The notes below the pieces were generated by a model that was not told where the DNA came from, searched no databases, and worked only from the letters and a program-made list of their open reading frames with translations. From IMG/VR virus record IMGVR_UViG_3300025141_000060, positions 1 to 64,000 of that record: a DNA stretch of 64,000 nucleotides; one strand, written 5' to 3'. The first letter of the stretch is position 1. Every line of letters starts with the position of its first letter. Made by a program: the position numbers and the translations under genes. Positions 53,616 through 60,955 of this stretch are shown here, piece after piece. Source of the stretch: a virus.

Positions 53616-55235
53616 TTAAACTCCAACGGGCTCTATTAAAACCTTAATCCTATCTGGCCCTTGTTCATCCGAGGTTCCTGCATTCTCTAGAACCCTAATG
53701 TTTAATGTTTTGTAATTTACCCCATTACCAAGATATCCGTTGTAAGTTGCTGTGGGGGTTCCTGTGGTGGTAATTATTTCTGCATTAAAGGTTTCCAACG
53801 AGCAGCTTCCATAGTTATTCAAATGATTACAATTTGTAATACTAGTATTATTACGGCAAGGACCCCAACTTGTTACAAGAGCACCATTTTGCCAATAAGG
53901 ATCTCTATACCAAGCATTTTTTCTATAATAAAGAGCTAAGTATCGGGGCTCTCCAACACCTATAGAATCACATGGAGGAAGCTCAGTAATATCTGCATCC
54001 CTTCTTATTTTTAAAAGCATAGGCTTCCCTGTAGCTAACACATCTTGAGTTCTAGGATCATCAAACTTTCTATCCATTGCGTATAAATAACCTTCCCAAC
54101 TCTCCCCGTTAGCTAAAGTTATTGTGTTAGCAGCAGGTAAGTGTGCAACCCCTTGGTTCCCTTCATGAGAAGCCCACATATAAGGCTGCCCCATCAGACT
54201 CTTTTTAAGAGCATCAGGGTGTGGTTCTCGCCAAACACTAAAGTTATTTCTTCCAGGAGTCGCACCCCAAGCCATAGTACTATAATGATCGGCTCCGCCA
54301 TAGCTGTAGCTTACCTGGGTACATCTTCCTTCGCCAAAAATAGGCCCGTTTAACCTATGCTCTTCACCACAATCAGTATTTAAATAATAAGCTGAATCAT
54401 GTGTGTATCCAATACCATGTAAAATTTCATGAATAGCGACTTGTCTTACATTACCAAACCCTAAAACGCTTGGAGCGAAAGTATCAGAAACAGTATCTTG
54501 GGGATATGGAGGAATGTTTGAGATTGTAGCATCCTCTGGATCACTCATATAGACAAACAAAGTAGGATCATAGCTCGCTGAACCACCAATAGTAACTGAA
54601 TCACTGCAACCCATAATAATAGCTAATTTCACTTCATAATTAGCATCAGAGTATCCATTATTGTTAAACCAACTTATTATGTTAGGTTTAATAGTACCAG
54701 CCCCTCCACATGTACACTGGTACTGATTATTAGTACCACAAATAGTTGATGGAATCGAGCCCACAAAAACTGCATCAACCTCAGAAGTAGCAGATCCTAT
54801 TAAGGTAGTAGTTCCATAGGTCATATCGGAAATAGCTTCTTGCATCTGCTTTCCAAAAAATTGCCGTATAGCTTCGGGGGTCCACTCATCAACTACAGCC
54901 CCTTGAGGCCCTACAGCCGCAAATTCCGCGTTAAGAGGTGAAGTATCTGGAATAAAAATACCAATTACTGTTCTGAGAGCACCACTTTGTAACTTATTGC
55001 TTCCAGGACCCACTGCTAGAGAAGCTGGTCTTGTCGAAACACTTGGGAAGGCTACTTCAGTATAATCCCCTGACTCATTTCCAGGAAGAATACAAGATAC
55101 TCCTGGTGGGAGATAGTATTGTCCACCACGAAACTCATCCCCCGTGAATCTAGTGCTATAAACCTGCTGCCTCCCTGGAGAGGTTAAATTTTGCATCCCT
55201 GCTGGGGTTAACAAACTTCTTGCTTTTCCTATCAT
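53616..55235 (-). CDS. Metzincin-type zinc metalloprotease 4
   Basis: 539 residues. Zinc site HEILHGIGYTH at 269-279 and Met-turn YGGADHYSTMAW with M321. Other family blocks: SGALRTVIGIFIPDTSPL (84-101), CTCGGAGTIK and SWFNNNGYSDANYEVKLAII (174-207), REPHPDALKKS, and a C-terminal domain with RYLALYYRKNAWYRDPYW. The N-terminus IGKARSLLTPAGMQNLTSPG has no hydrophobic signal. It is transcribed first of the four, directly after the 331-residue structural protein (3-base gap), and its stop lies 1 base before the start of number 3. Operon placement among late genes suggests it is made with the virion. Confidence 0.86.
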   Translation of the reverse strand: MIGKARSLLTPAGMQNLTSPGRQQVYSTRFTGDEFRGGQYYLPPGVSCILPGNESGDYTEVAFPSVSTRPASLAVGPGSNKLQSGALRTVIGIFIPDTSPLNAEFAAVGPQGAVVDEWTPEAIRQFFGKQMQEAISDMTYGTTTLIGSATSEVDAVFVGSIPSTICGTNNQYQCTCGGAGTIKPNIISWFNNNGYSDANYEVKLAIIMGCSDSVTIGGSASYDPTLFVYMSDPEDATISNIPPYPQDTVSDTFAPSVLGFGNVRQVAIHEILHGIGYTHDSAYYLNTDCGEEHRLNGPIFGEGRCTQVSYSYGGADHYSTMAWGATPGRNNFSVWREPHPDALKKSLMGQPYMWASHEGNQGVAHLPAANTITLANGESWEGYLYAMDRKFDDPRTQDVLATGKPMLLKIRRDADITELPPCDSIGVGEPRYLALYYRKNAWYRDPYWQNGALVTSWGPCRNNTSITNCNHLNNYGSCSLETFNAEIITTTGTPTATYNGYLGNGVNYKTLNIRVLENAGTSDEQGPDRIKVLIEPVGV

Positions 55236-55238
55236 AAT

Positions 55239-56234
55239 TTATTTAACCGTAAAGTACATTAAGGGACTTACAATTTTTTCGGCTAACATATTGTAAGTTA
55301 CTTGAACAGAATAAGTTCCTGTTTTACTGCCCAGATCACCAACCTCTAAGTCCGCTGGATTTCCGTTTTTTAAGTCGTTTACAGTATCAAAAGTGTACAC
55401 GATTGTATCATCTGATGTTATGGAAACATCAGAAGTTGCACTAACGACAGTAACTCTAGAAGGTAAATTAGAGTCTTCATTATGCTTTTTGATTACAACC
55501 GTAGCACTCGTTATAACGGAGTCTTTAAAAATGTTTTTTATATCTTCATTGATATTTTCATTTTCTACTGTAATCTCTGTTCCAATCTTTAGATCTGTTT
55601 TAGATCCTAAGATAACACGCTTATTATAAAGCCTATTTTTGGAACGTAATAATAGCGGTTCAGTTACTGTAAATACGGTGTTATCATATAGCTCAAAGTT
55701 ATTGATGTAAATTGACCAAGCAGAGTCTGTGCTCATTTTAACGGTCCATACATCAATATATCGCCCTGTACTTGAGGTAGCGTTTTGTATAACATCCCCA
55801 TTTTGGTCAAGCCCAGATAAGATACTTCCTAGACCACCATCAAGTACAGAGGCAAATTCACCAGTACCAAGTTTGTATATTCCACTCACCCCACTACATT
55901 GACGCTCAAATACCCCAGCCTCAACCTCAACATTAGGCGCTTCTCCTGTATAATTAGAAGAATCAAAACTTGTATCGGTTCCAAGTTCTCCCGTCCCGCT
56001 TGGACTAAAAACCATCCTAGCTTGTCCTGTCATAGAACTTGCTACGAGCCCCCTATCATCTAAGATAGTATTTGGGGAGAGGTTATTTGAACGATCAAAA
56101 ACGTGTACAGTACTTACAGCATAGGGATCTTGATAAGTTCCATCATTAATAAAATAGGTTCTAAGCATTACTTTAGAATCTACTTGGGGTCGATTATTTC
56201 TATCTGAAACAGGTATATTATTGATTGAGGGCAT
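55239..56234 (-). CDS. Virion structural-like protein upstream of the protease cluster
   Basis: 331 residues. The N-terminus (INNIPVSDRNNRPQVDSKVM) leads into beta-rich sequence. Residues about 160-190 (RYIDVWTVKMSTDSAWSIYI) and a C-terminal beta-sandwich (TSDDTIVYTFDTVNDLKNGN, then GTYSVQVTYNMLAEKI) look like fibre or decoration domains. No family recognised. It directly precedes the four metalloprotease genes and may be their anchor on the particle, which is inference from position only. Its ATG lies inside the end of the -1 frame extension of the gp26-like gene (17-base overlap). Confidence 0.65.
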   Translation of the reverse strand: MPSINNIPVSDRNNRPQVDSKVMLRTYFINDGTYQDPYAVSTVHVFDRSNNLSPNTILDDRGLVASSMTGQARMVFSPSGTGELGTDTSFDSSNYTGEAPNVEVEAGVFERQCSGVSGIYKLGTGEFASVLDGGLGSILSGLDQNGDVIQNATSSTGRYIDVWTVKMSTDSAWSIYINNFELYDNTVFTVTEPLLLRSKNRLYNKRVILGSKTDLKIGTEITVENENINEDIKNIFKDSVITSATVVIKKHNEDSNLPSRVTVVSATSDVSITSDDTIVYTFDTVNDLKNGNPADLEVGDLGSKTGTYSVQVTYNMLAEKIVSPLMYFTVK

Positions 56235-56397
56235 CTTTTTCTCTTTGTTTCTCTTCTGCTAAAAGCTCTAGGAAAGTAACTCTTTCCGTCCTAGTGAGTG
56301 TTTTAACATCACTATAGGATAAACCTATGTGTTTCACAAGTATATAGGCTTCACGAAGTAAGTCTGAGACTTCTATGGACCCATTTAATTCACTGAG
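56218..56397 (-). CDS. -1 frame extension of the gp26-like hub protein
   Basis: A 59-codon open frame in the -1 frame relative to the gp26-like gene, ending in TAA at 56218-56220. It has no ATG, and its only alternative start would be an internal GTG at codon 21. It begins at a T-TTT-TTC slip site four codons before the upstream stop. The peptide is helical: EVSDLLREAYILVKHIG, SYSDVKTLTRTERVTFLELL, then a charged tail. This is the pattern of tail-assembly chaperone C-termini. A fused product would be about 306 residues. T4 places genes 26 and 51 next to each other in this role. Confidence 0.68.
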   Translation of the reverse strand, partial: LSELNGSIEVSDLLREAYILVKHIGLSYSDVKTLTRTERVTFLELLAEEKQREKDALNQ

Positions 56398-57137
56398 AAA
56401 AAATTTTCGTCTAGAGGTAGGCTAACTAAATTAGAATTATTACAAGAATCGCACACATAACGAACCGAAGGTTGAACCCCATAATCAGATAACATAAGTT
56501 CTTTAATCAAAATATGGATATCCATTATAGGAAGCTGAGAAATAACCTTAGAAATTATTCTTTGGTCATCAACTCCGTCAATACTAGTAACATACCTCCA
56601 GATGTTCTCACTAAGAACAGCGGGATCTAAAAAGTTCTCATCCCCTACTGTCAAAAAAGATACAGTTGCATTCTTTTTAATACCTTTTAAGAAAACCTCT
56701 CGACCCATAAAATTAAAATCTTTAGGGACTGAAACAGATAATAACTTATCAATCTCTAGATTCAACGTATTTTCATAATTACATTGAGGACACACAGACC
56801 CAACTTTATAATCAGCGCCATAAGATAATTCTCTTACTTTTAGTAATAAAAATAATTTATCTAGTAATAAAAGCTTATCTACATCAACATTAGAAACACA
56901 TTTAGATAGTAGATAATTTGCAGGGTTAAAAGAAGCTGTTCGTGATCCTGTACTTAAAGATTTCTCATCTTCAAAAGTCATAGGCCTAACCCGCAATAAC
57001 CCTTCTTTGCCAAAATAAGGAATACCTCTTGATGGAACTTCAACATCAATCTCAGTTTCTGCTGGTAGATGCTCTAATATAGACGCAATTTGCTCGTCTT
57101 CTGTTAACACTTCTGTTTCTGGAATTTCGTTATTCAT
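56385..57137 (-). CDS. Baseplate hub assembly protein (T4 gp26-like)
   Basis: 250 residues from the ATG at 57137, supported by GAGGA 6 bases upstream; an in-frame GTG at 57176 lies inside the opposite-strand helicase gene and is less likely. Features: VEVPSRGIPYFGKEGLLRVR and PMTFEDEKSL (family N-terminus), a CPQCNYENTL and a CDSCNNSNL pair of CxxC knuckles that may bind zinc, and helices with LPIMDIHILIKELMLSDYG. T4 gp26 (208 residues) helps assemble the hub. The last codons contain T-TTT-TTC, allowing a -1 shift into the downstream frame. Confidence 0.72.
   Translation of the reverse strand: MNNEIPETEVLTEDEQIASILEHLPAETEIDVEVPSRGIPYFGKEGLLRVRPMTFEDEKSLSTGSRTASFNPANYLLSKCVSNVDVDKLLLLDKLFLLLKVRELSYGADYKVGSVCPQCNYENTLNLEIDKLLSVSVPKDFNFMGREVFLKGIKKNATVSFLTVGDENFLDPAVLSENIWRYVTSIDGVDDQRIISKVISQLPIMDIHILIKELMLSDYGVQPSVRYVCDSCNNSNLVSLPLDENFFSVN
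56397..56403 (-). promoter_or_regulatory. Slippery heptamer T-TTT-TTC for -1 frameshifting
   Basis: Minus-strand TTTTTTC read as T TTT TTC in the frame of the gp26-like gene fits X-XXY-YYZ. After slipping one base, reading continues as CTC AGT GAA into the 59-codon extension, whereas normal reading stops four codons later at TAA (56385-56387). A stimulatory structure downstream is not obvious by eye. Confidence 0.6.
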
Positions 57138-57151
57138 AGTATCCTCTAATC

Positions 57152-57157
57152 TATAAT
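57152..57157 (+). promoter_or_regulatory. -10-like box just before the UvsW-like gene
   Basis: An exact TATAAT seven bases before the ATG at 57165. No TTGACA-like box lies at the usual distance upstream, and there is no Shine-Dalgarno sequence. The predicted start point is 57164, so the message would have at most one leader base. This fits the pattern seen before other plus-strand genes in the window. Confidence 0.4.
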
Positions 57158-57164
57158 AGTATGT

Positions 57165-58526
57165 ATGGAAGTACACGTAAATACAATAAATTCGACCTTG
57201 GTTACTGATAATCCAAAACTAATCAGTGCTTTAGTGGGATTATATTCATTCAAGGTTCCAGGGGCTGAATACTCGCCCCAATATAAGCGTCGATCCTGGG
57301 ACGGCAAAAAAAAGTTTTTCTCTAAAAAAGGACAATTTAAGACAGGGCTTCTAGAAAGAGTATTAGCAGACCTTAAAAAAGTAGAAGCAGAACCCAAAAT
57401 TATAGATAATAGAAAAATAGTAAATAATAACAAGAACTATGATTTTGAAAAATTTACTTACTATGACTATCAAGAGAAAACTATACAAAAAGCTTTAGAG
57501 AAAAAAAGAATGGTTATAAAAGCACCTACAGGATCAGGAAAAACACTAATCATGGCTGGTCTTGTAAAAGCCTTAGAGGGCAAAAAAATGGTATTGCTTT
57601 TTAACGCCAAGCAGCTTTTAACACAAACATATGAATTCCTAAAGGCGTTGGATATTTCAAACTTAGGTTTGTGTTATAGTGAGGGGTTTATTTTAGGGGA
57701 TATTATGCTTTGTACTGTGCAAAGCATTGAGAAAATACTTGACACACATTTAGATGCTGATGTCTTGATGGTAGATGAGTGCCATGAGTTTAGTAATGGA
57801 AAAACTACCGTTGCAGCCATACAATCCTTCCCTAACGCTAATCATCGCTATGGGTTTACTGCTACACCTCCCGCCAACAATATTAGTAAATTTAATCTAG
57901 AGGGGGGTTTAGGTCCCGTGTACTCTGTAGCCACAACAAAAGAACTCGTTGATAAAGGGAAACTAACGAAACCAATTATTCAAATAATACATAGACCTTA
58001 TACTGCTGCATATCAAGATAATAATTTATCTTACCTTGAGATATATAATGAATTTATTATTAATAATTCTTCTAGAAATACTACTATAAAGGAGATTGTA
58101 GATGACATTAAAGAAAAAAACAAAAGAGCCCGTATACTTATACTTACCAAATCACTTGATCACGGAAGAACCTTGGAAAACTTACTTGGAGGGAGTTGTG
58201 AATTCCTCCAAGGGTGTGATTCAATCGGAGAAAGGTATGAAGCTATATCTAGATTCCGAGGATGTGGAGGATCTAGCGTCCTCATTGGTACTAAAATCCT
58301 CCAAACAGGGGTTAATATTGAAGAAATCACCCACTTCATAAATGCGAGAGGCATGAAATCAGAAATTGCCACCCTTCAGGCGCTAGGTAGAGCGTTACGG
58401 ACACATGAAACAAAAGAAAAGGTTTATGTTTATGATTTTTTCGACCAAGAAAAGTACTTAGTCGATCATTCTTTAGAAAGAGAGAAACATTATAAGGCTG
58501 AAGGCCATGAAATTAAAATAATATGA
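57165..58526 (+). CDS. uvsW: UvsW-like SF2 helicase
   Basis: 453 residues, somewhat shorter than T4 UvsW (503). The N-terminal DNA-binding segment has YKRRSWDGKKKFFSKKGQFK (40-59), resembling the W-D-G-K motif of UvsW. Helicase motifs: IKAPTGSGKT (118-127), VDECHEF (203-209), YGFTATP (229-235), VLIGTKILQTGVNIEE, and QALGRALRTH near the end. UvsW unwinds R-loops and branched DNA, and in T4 helps switch replication from origin-dependent to recombination-dependent. It is an early/middle-type gene standing alone among late genes on the other strand, and overlaps the next gene by 4 bases. Confidence 0.88.
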   Translation: MEVHVNTINSTLVTDNPKLISALVGLYSFKVPGAEYSPQYKRRSWDGKKKFFSKKGQFKTGLLERVLADLKKVEAEPKIIDNRKIVNNNKNYDFEKFTYYDYQEKTIQKALEKKRMVIKAPTGSGKTLIMAGLVKALEGKKMVLLFNAKQLLTQTYEFLKALDISNLGLCYSEGFILGDIMLCTVQSIEKILDTHLDADVLMVDECHEFSNGKTTVAAIQSFPNANHRYGFTATPPANNISKFNLEGGLGPVYSVATTKELVDKGKLTKPIIQIIHRPYTAAYQDNNLSYLEIYNEFIINNSSRNTTIKEIVDDIKEKNKRARILILTKSLDHGRTLENLLGGSCEFLQGCDSIGERYEAISRFRGCGGSSVLIGTKILQTGVNIEEITHFINARGMKSEIATLQALGRALRTHETKEKVYVYDFFDQEKYLVDHSLEREKHYKAEGHEIKII

Positions 58527-58750
58527 AAACATATAGCGAAATTAATAAAAAGTTATCTAAATTAACAGATCACGATCACCAAAAGGTACAAGAAATAGTA
58601 AAAGGTCTTCAAAATTTTTCTAAAAAGGGCGAACTTTCACCAGAAGGACTAAAAACACTTCAGAATATGCAAACATCCTTAAATACCTTTGTGGAACAAT
58701 ACTCTGACAGGGTAATTAGGCTATTAAAACAACATCATATGGTAGATTAG
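58523..58750 (+). CDS. Small coiled-coil protein coupled to the helicase
   Basis: 75 residues, wholly helical, with KKLSKLTDHDHQKVQEIVKG and LKTLQNMQTSLNTFVEQYSD. It starts within the helicase stop (ATGA) and so is translated with it. T4 has a small uvsW.1 gene after uvsW, but the sequences do not look alike, so I leave it unnamed. It could be an accessory subunit. It ends 4 bases before the convergent 76-residue membrane protein gene. Confidence 0.65.
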   Translation: MKTYSEINKKLSKLTDHDHQKVQEIVKGLQNFSKKGELSPEGLKTLQNMQTSLNTFVEQYSDRVIRLLKQHHMVD

Positions 58751-58754
58751 TATT

Positions 58755-58985
58755 TTACTCAGGAATATCAATGTCAGGATTTCCCATCTTAAGCTTTAAT
58801 CCCCAATTTTCCATATCGCGTCTAGTCCAATTGTCTTCCAGCTTCTCTTCCAGCAGATCTAGCTTATAATTAATACTAGTAAGCTGACTGCTAATCCAGA
58901 CCACACCTCCACAAAGGGCAATCACCATGCCCAGCGGCATTAATGTTTCTTTCGAGAGTACGTTTTTTTTATCTTGTGTGCCCAT
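58755..58985 (-). CDS. Small single-span membrane protein
   Basis: 76 residues. A polar N-terminus, one transmembrane helix at about 15-33 (LMPLGMVIALCGGVVWIS), then a coiled-coil stretch (NYKLDLLEEKLEDNWTRRDM) and a short tail MGNPDIDIPE. This N-in, single-span, coiled-coil form resembles small phage proteins near lysis or holin genes, but no endolysin is in the window, so the role is open. It touches the fibre gene by one base. Confidence 0.65.
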   Translation of the reverse strand: MGTQDKKNVLSKETLMPLGMVIALCGGVVWISSQLTSINYKLDLLEEKLEDNWTRRDMENWGLKLKMGNPDIDIPE

Positions 58986-59767
58986 TATTTTAATCTTCCA
59001 ATTCTAAATGTAGACCCTGTTTCTAAATGAATGGTTTTGGTTGATCCCATTTCAATAGAGATCGTTACATTCTGTCCTGCCGTTGCTGTTAATACACATT
59101 GGAATGTTCTTTCAACAGGACCTACATTTCCATAAAGTCTTGGAAGAATAGTTACACCTGCTACCCCGTCTACCTTAGCCTTAATAGTTAGTATATCATT
59201 CTGGGCTCCTGCGTCTACGACTAAATTAGCCAGTAGTTCGTATGTTCCTGCCTTAGCAACTACAAAGTATTTATTTGTGTCATCCCAAGTAATATCATCA
59301 GTATCAGATACGATACTCGTAATTGTTGCCCCAAGTCCAAAGTTTTGCTCATCTGTAGAGTCTGTGCCAGCATCATCACATTGGGCATACCCAAAAGGAG
59401 GAGGATAAGACATTCCATTAAATGTAACCCCAGAAACGGCAGTAGCTGATACACTAGTTCCCGTAATAGCAGGGGAAGTAAGTGTCGTAGAAGAGACGGT
59501 TGCTGCCACAATAGCTCCCCCTGAAAGTGAACCAAACTCAATAGTAGGAGAAATAAGTGTTGTAGAAGAAACATTTGTTCCTGTAAAAGTTCCACCTATG
59601 AAGGAGGCAGCAGATACAGAGGTAGAGGAAACAGAAGGCCATAAACTAAGTGAAGAAACCCCTGTACCTCCGTTAGAAACAGAAACAGTATCTTCGCTAG
59701 TGAACTCTCCTAAAGCAGATGGGGTTGTTCCACCATACTTAAATTTTACGGGTATTTTATCGACCAC
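58985..59767 (-). CDS. Short fibre protein with C1q/TNF-like head
   Basis: 260 residues with a GTG start. The N-terminus IPVKFKYGGTTPSALGEFTS matches the start of many phage fibres. Then come two or three Ser/Thr-rich repeats of about 22 residues (VSSTTLISPTI, VSSTTLTSPAI). The last 125 residues form a jelly roll like C1q/TNF (WDDTNKYFVVAKAGTYELLA, NDILTIKAKVDG, QNVTISIEMGST, FRIGRL). Such trimers act as short fibres or head decorations that bind surfaces. It overlaps the upstream 152-residue gene by 11 bases. Confidence 0.75.
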   Translation of the reverse strand: MVDKIPVKFKYGGTTPSALGEFTSEDTVSVSNGGTGVSSLSLWPSVSSTSVSAASFIGGTFTGTNVSSTTLISPTIEFGSLSGGAIVAATVSSTTLTSPAITGTSVSATAVSGVTFNGMSYPPPFGYAQCDDAGTDSTDEQNFGLGATITSIVSDTDDITWDDTNKYFVVAKAGTYELLANLVVDAGAQNDILTIKAKVDGVAGVTILPRLYGNVGPVERTFQCVLTATAGQNVTISIEMGSTKTIHLETGSTFRIGRLK

Positions 59768-60215
59768 GACCTCTTCCTCCCGTCATCGGGATAGCGTCCC
59801 CAGCCGTTATGCCTGTAGCCCCCGTATAGTCTATGTTAGTTGCATTGTTAAGTAAGGTCGCAGTAACAAAATTCCCTAAATTAGAACTATTAATCTTTGA
59901 TACAATCCCCGCTGCGGTTGTGGCTCCTTCAGCGACACCTGCGGTACTCACTGTACCATTATTTTTATCTCCATCAAACTCAAAACAAGATAGAACATAT
60001 CTAACCCCTGCTTGACGAAAAACCCCAAACTTTAAAAAATTACCTTTTCTTCCTCGATAAGGTCCTTTATCGGCTGTTACCTTAAATGCAGGAGTCTCAC
60101 TATTAAAAAAAGTTATAGAAGCTTGAACATTGGAGGATTTTGTAATACCAATGCCTCTACCAAAAAACCCCTTAGACGATACAGGAGCGACAGTCGTTAA
60201 ATTTACTATACTCAT
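59757..60215 (-). CDS. Virion-like protein of unknown family (152 aa)
   Basis: 152 residues. The N-terminus SIVNLTTVAPVSSKGFFGRG is followed by strands (SNVQASITFFNSETPAFKVT), a basic turn GPYRGRKGNFLKFGVF, and a Thr/Ala/Gly-rich second half ending GGRGRGR. Beta-rich composition and location between a fibre gene and another beta-rich gene suggest a structural protein. It is coupled to both neighbours. I cannot name it. Confidence 0.62.
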   Translation of the reverse strand: MSIVNLTTVAPVSSKGFFGRGIGITKSSNVQASITFFNSETPAFKVTADKGPYRGRKGNFLKFGVFRQAGVRYVLSCFEFDGDKNNGTVSTAGVAEGATTAAGIVSKINSSNLGNFVTATLLNNATNIDYTGATGITAGDAIPMTGGRGRGR

Positions 60216-60955
60216 CTAGCATCAGGTAATTGTTGATCCCGTACGGCATTAGCCCGTTTAACTACGCCGTAATTTATAGCAAACAGCCCCTCAGCTACGT
60301 CAGTTTCGTTTTCAATTGCAATCGCACTAATTTTCTGACTTGGCTGTAAAGTAAGTGTAGCCGTACCACCTCCTTGGGCAATAGCACCAGGAATCCCTGA
60401 TGTAGTGCTGGAAACACTTATACTTGATACGATTACCCCAGAGGTAGGTCCGTGATCAAAAGCGGATAGATATAATGCTGTTCCTGTACCTGAAGAGGGT
60501 TGAACCCTAAAGAATCCTTTAGATCCACTTAAATCAACTACGGAAACGTAAGGAACTTCAACTTCTGCATTGGACATTGTAACTGTAAATACGCCCGAAG
60601 TACCTGTAGGCATTACTGTTGAACAATCAACCCCAGAAGCACCACCGTTTGCATCATAAGCTCCACCAGTAAGCACTCTAACAGTAGTTTTATTTGTGTT
60701 TGTATCAAGTCGTACAGTAATGACCTCAAAAGTACAAGAAGCTGCAACAGGCCAACCCGCTAAGAAACCTCCTGATGCGGTGAAGGATGAAGTGCCTAGT
60801 GAACACGAAGCATCAGAAATGGCAATAGAATCTACAGTAAGCGCAGTGTTTACCAAATCAAACGACGAAGCATTACAACTCCCAGCCCCATCAGCAATAC
60901 GCTTTACTTCAACTAGCTTGCAGACTGGAAGGATTGTTTCTCTGAGATCACTCAC
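60212..60955 (-). CDS. Virion-like protein of unknown family (247 aa)
   Basis: 247 residues with a GTG start; GAGGAG lies right before it, inside the end of the upstream gene. It is rich in Ser/Thr/Ala/Val with alternating beta-strand patterns (FEVITVRLDTNTNKTTVRVL, GTATLTLQPSQKISAIAIEN) and five Cys in the first 125 residues. It resembles immunoglobulin-like decoration or fibre-base proteins only in composition. It forms an operon with the next two downstream genes. Confidence 0.62.
   Translation of the reverse strand: MSDLRETILPVCKLVEVKRIADGAGSCNASSFDLVNTALTVDSIAISDASCSLGTSSFTASGGFLAGWPVAASCTFEVITVRLDTNTNKTTVRVLTGGAYDANGGASGVDCSTVMPTGTSGVFTVTMSNAEVEVPYVSVVDLSGSKGFFRVQPSSGTGTALYLSAFDHGPTSGVIVSSISVSSTTSGIPGAIAQGGGTATLTLQPSQKISAIAIENETDVAEGLFAINYGVVKRANAVRDQQLPDAR

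Noticed and set aside
58523-58750. T4 UvsW.1 orthologue
   Set aside because: Position and length are suggestive, but the sequence does not resemble what I recall of UvsW.1; only position supports it.
59450-59620. Possible tandem DNA repeat or CRISPR-like spacing
   Set aside because: The near-repeats encode the Ser/Thr repeat of a short fibre; there are only two or three units and no constant repeat-spacer structure.
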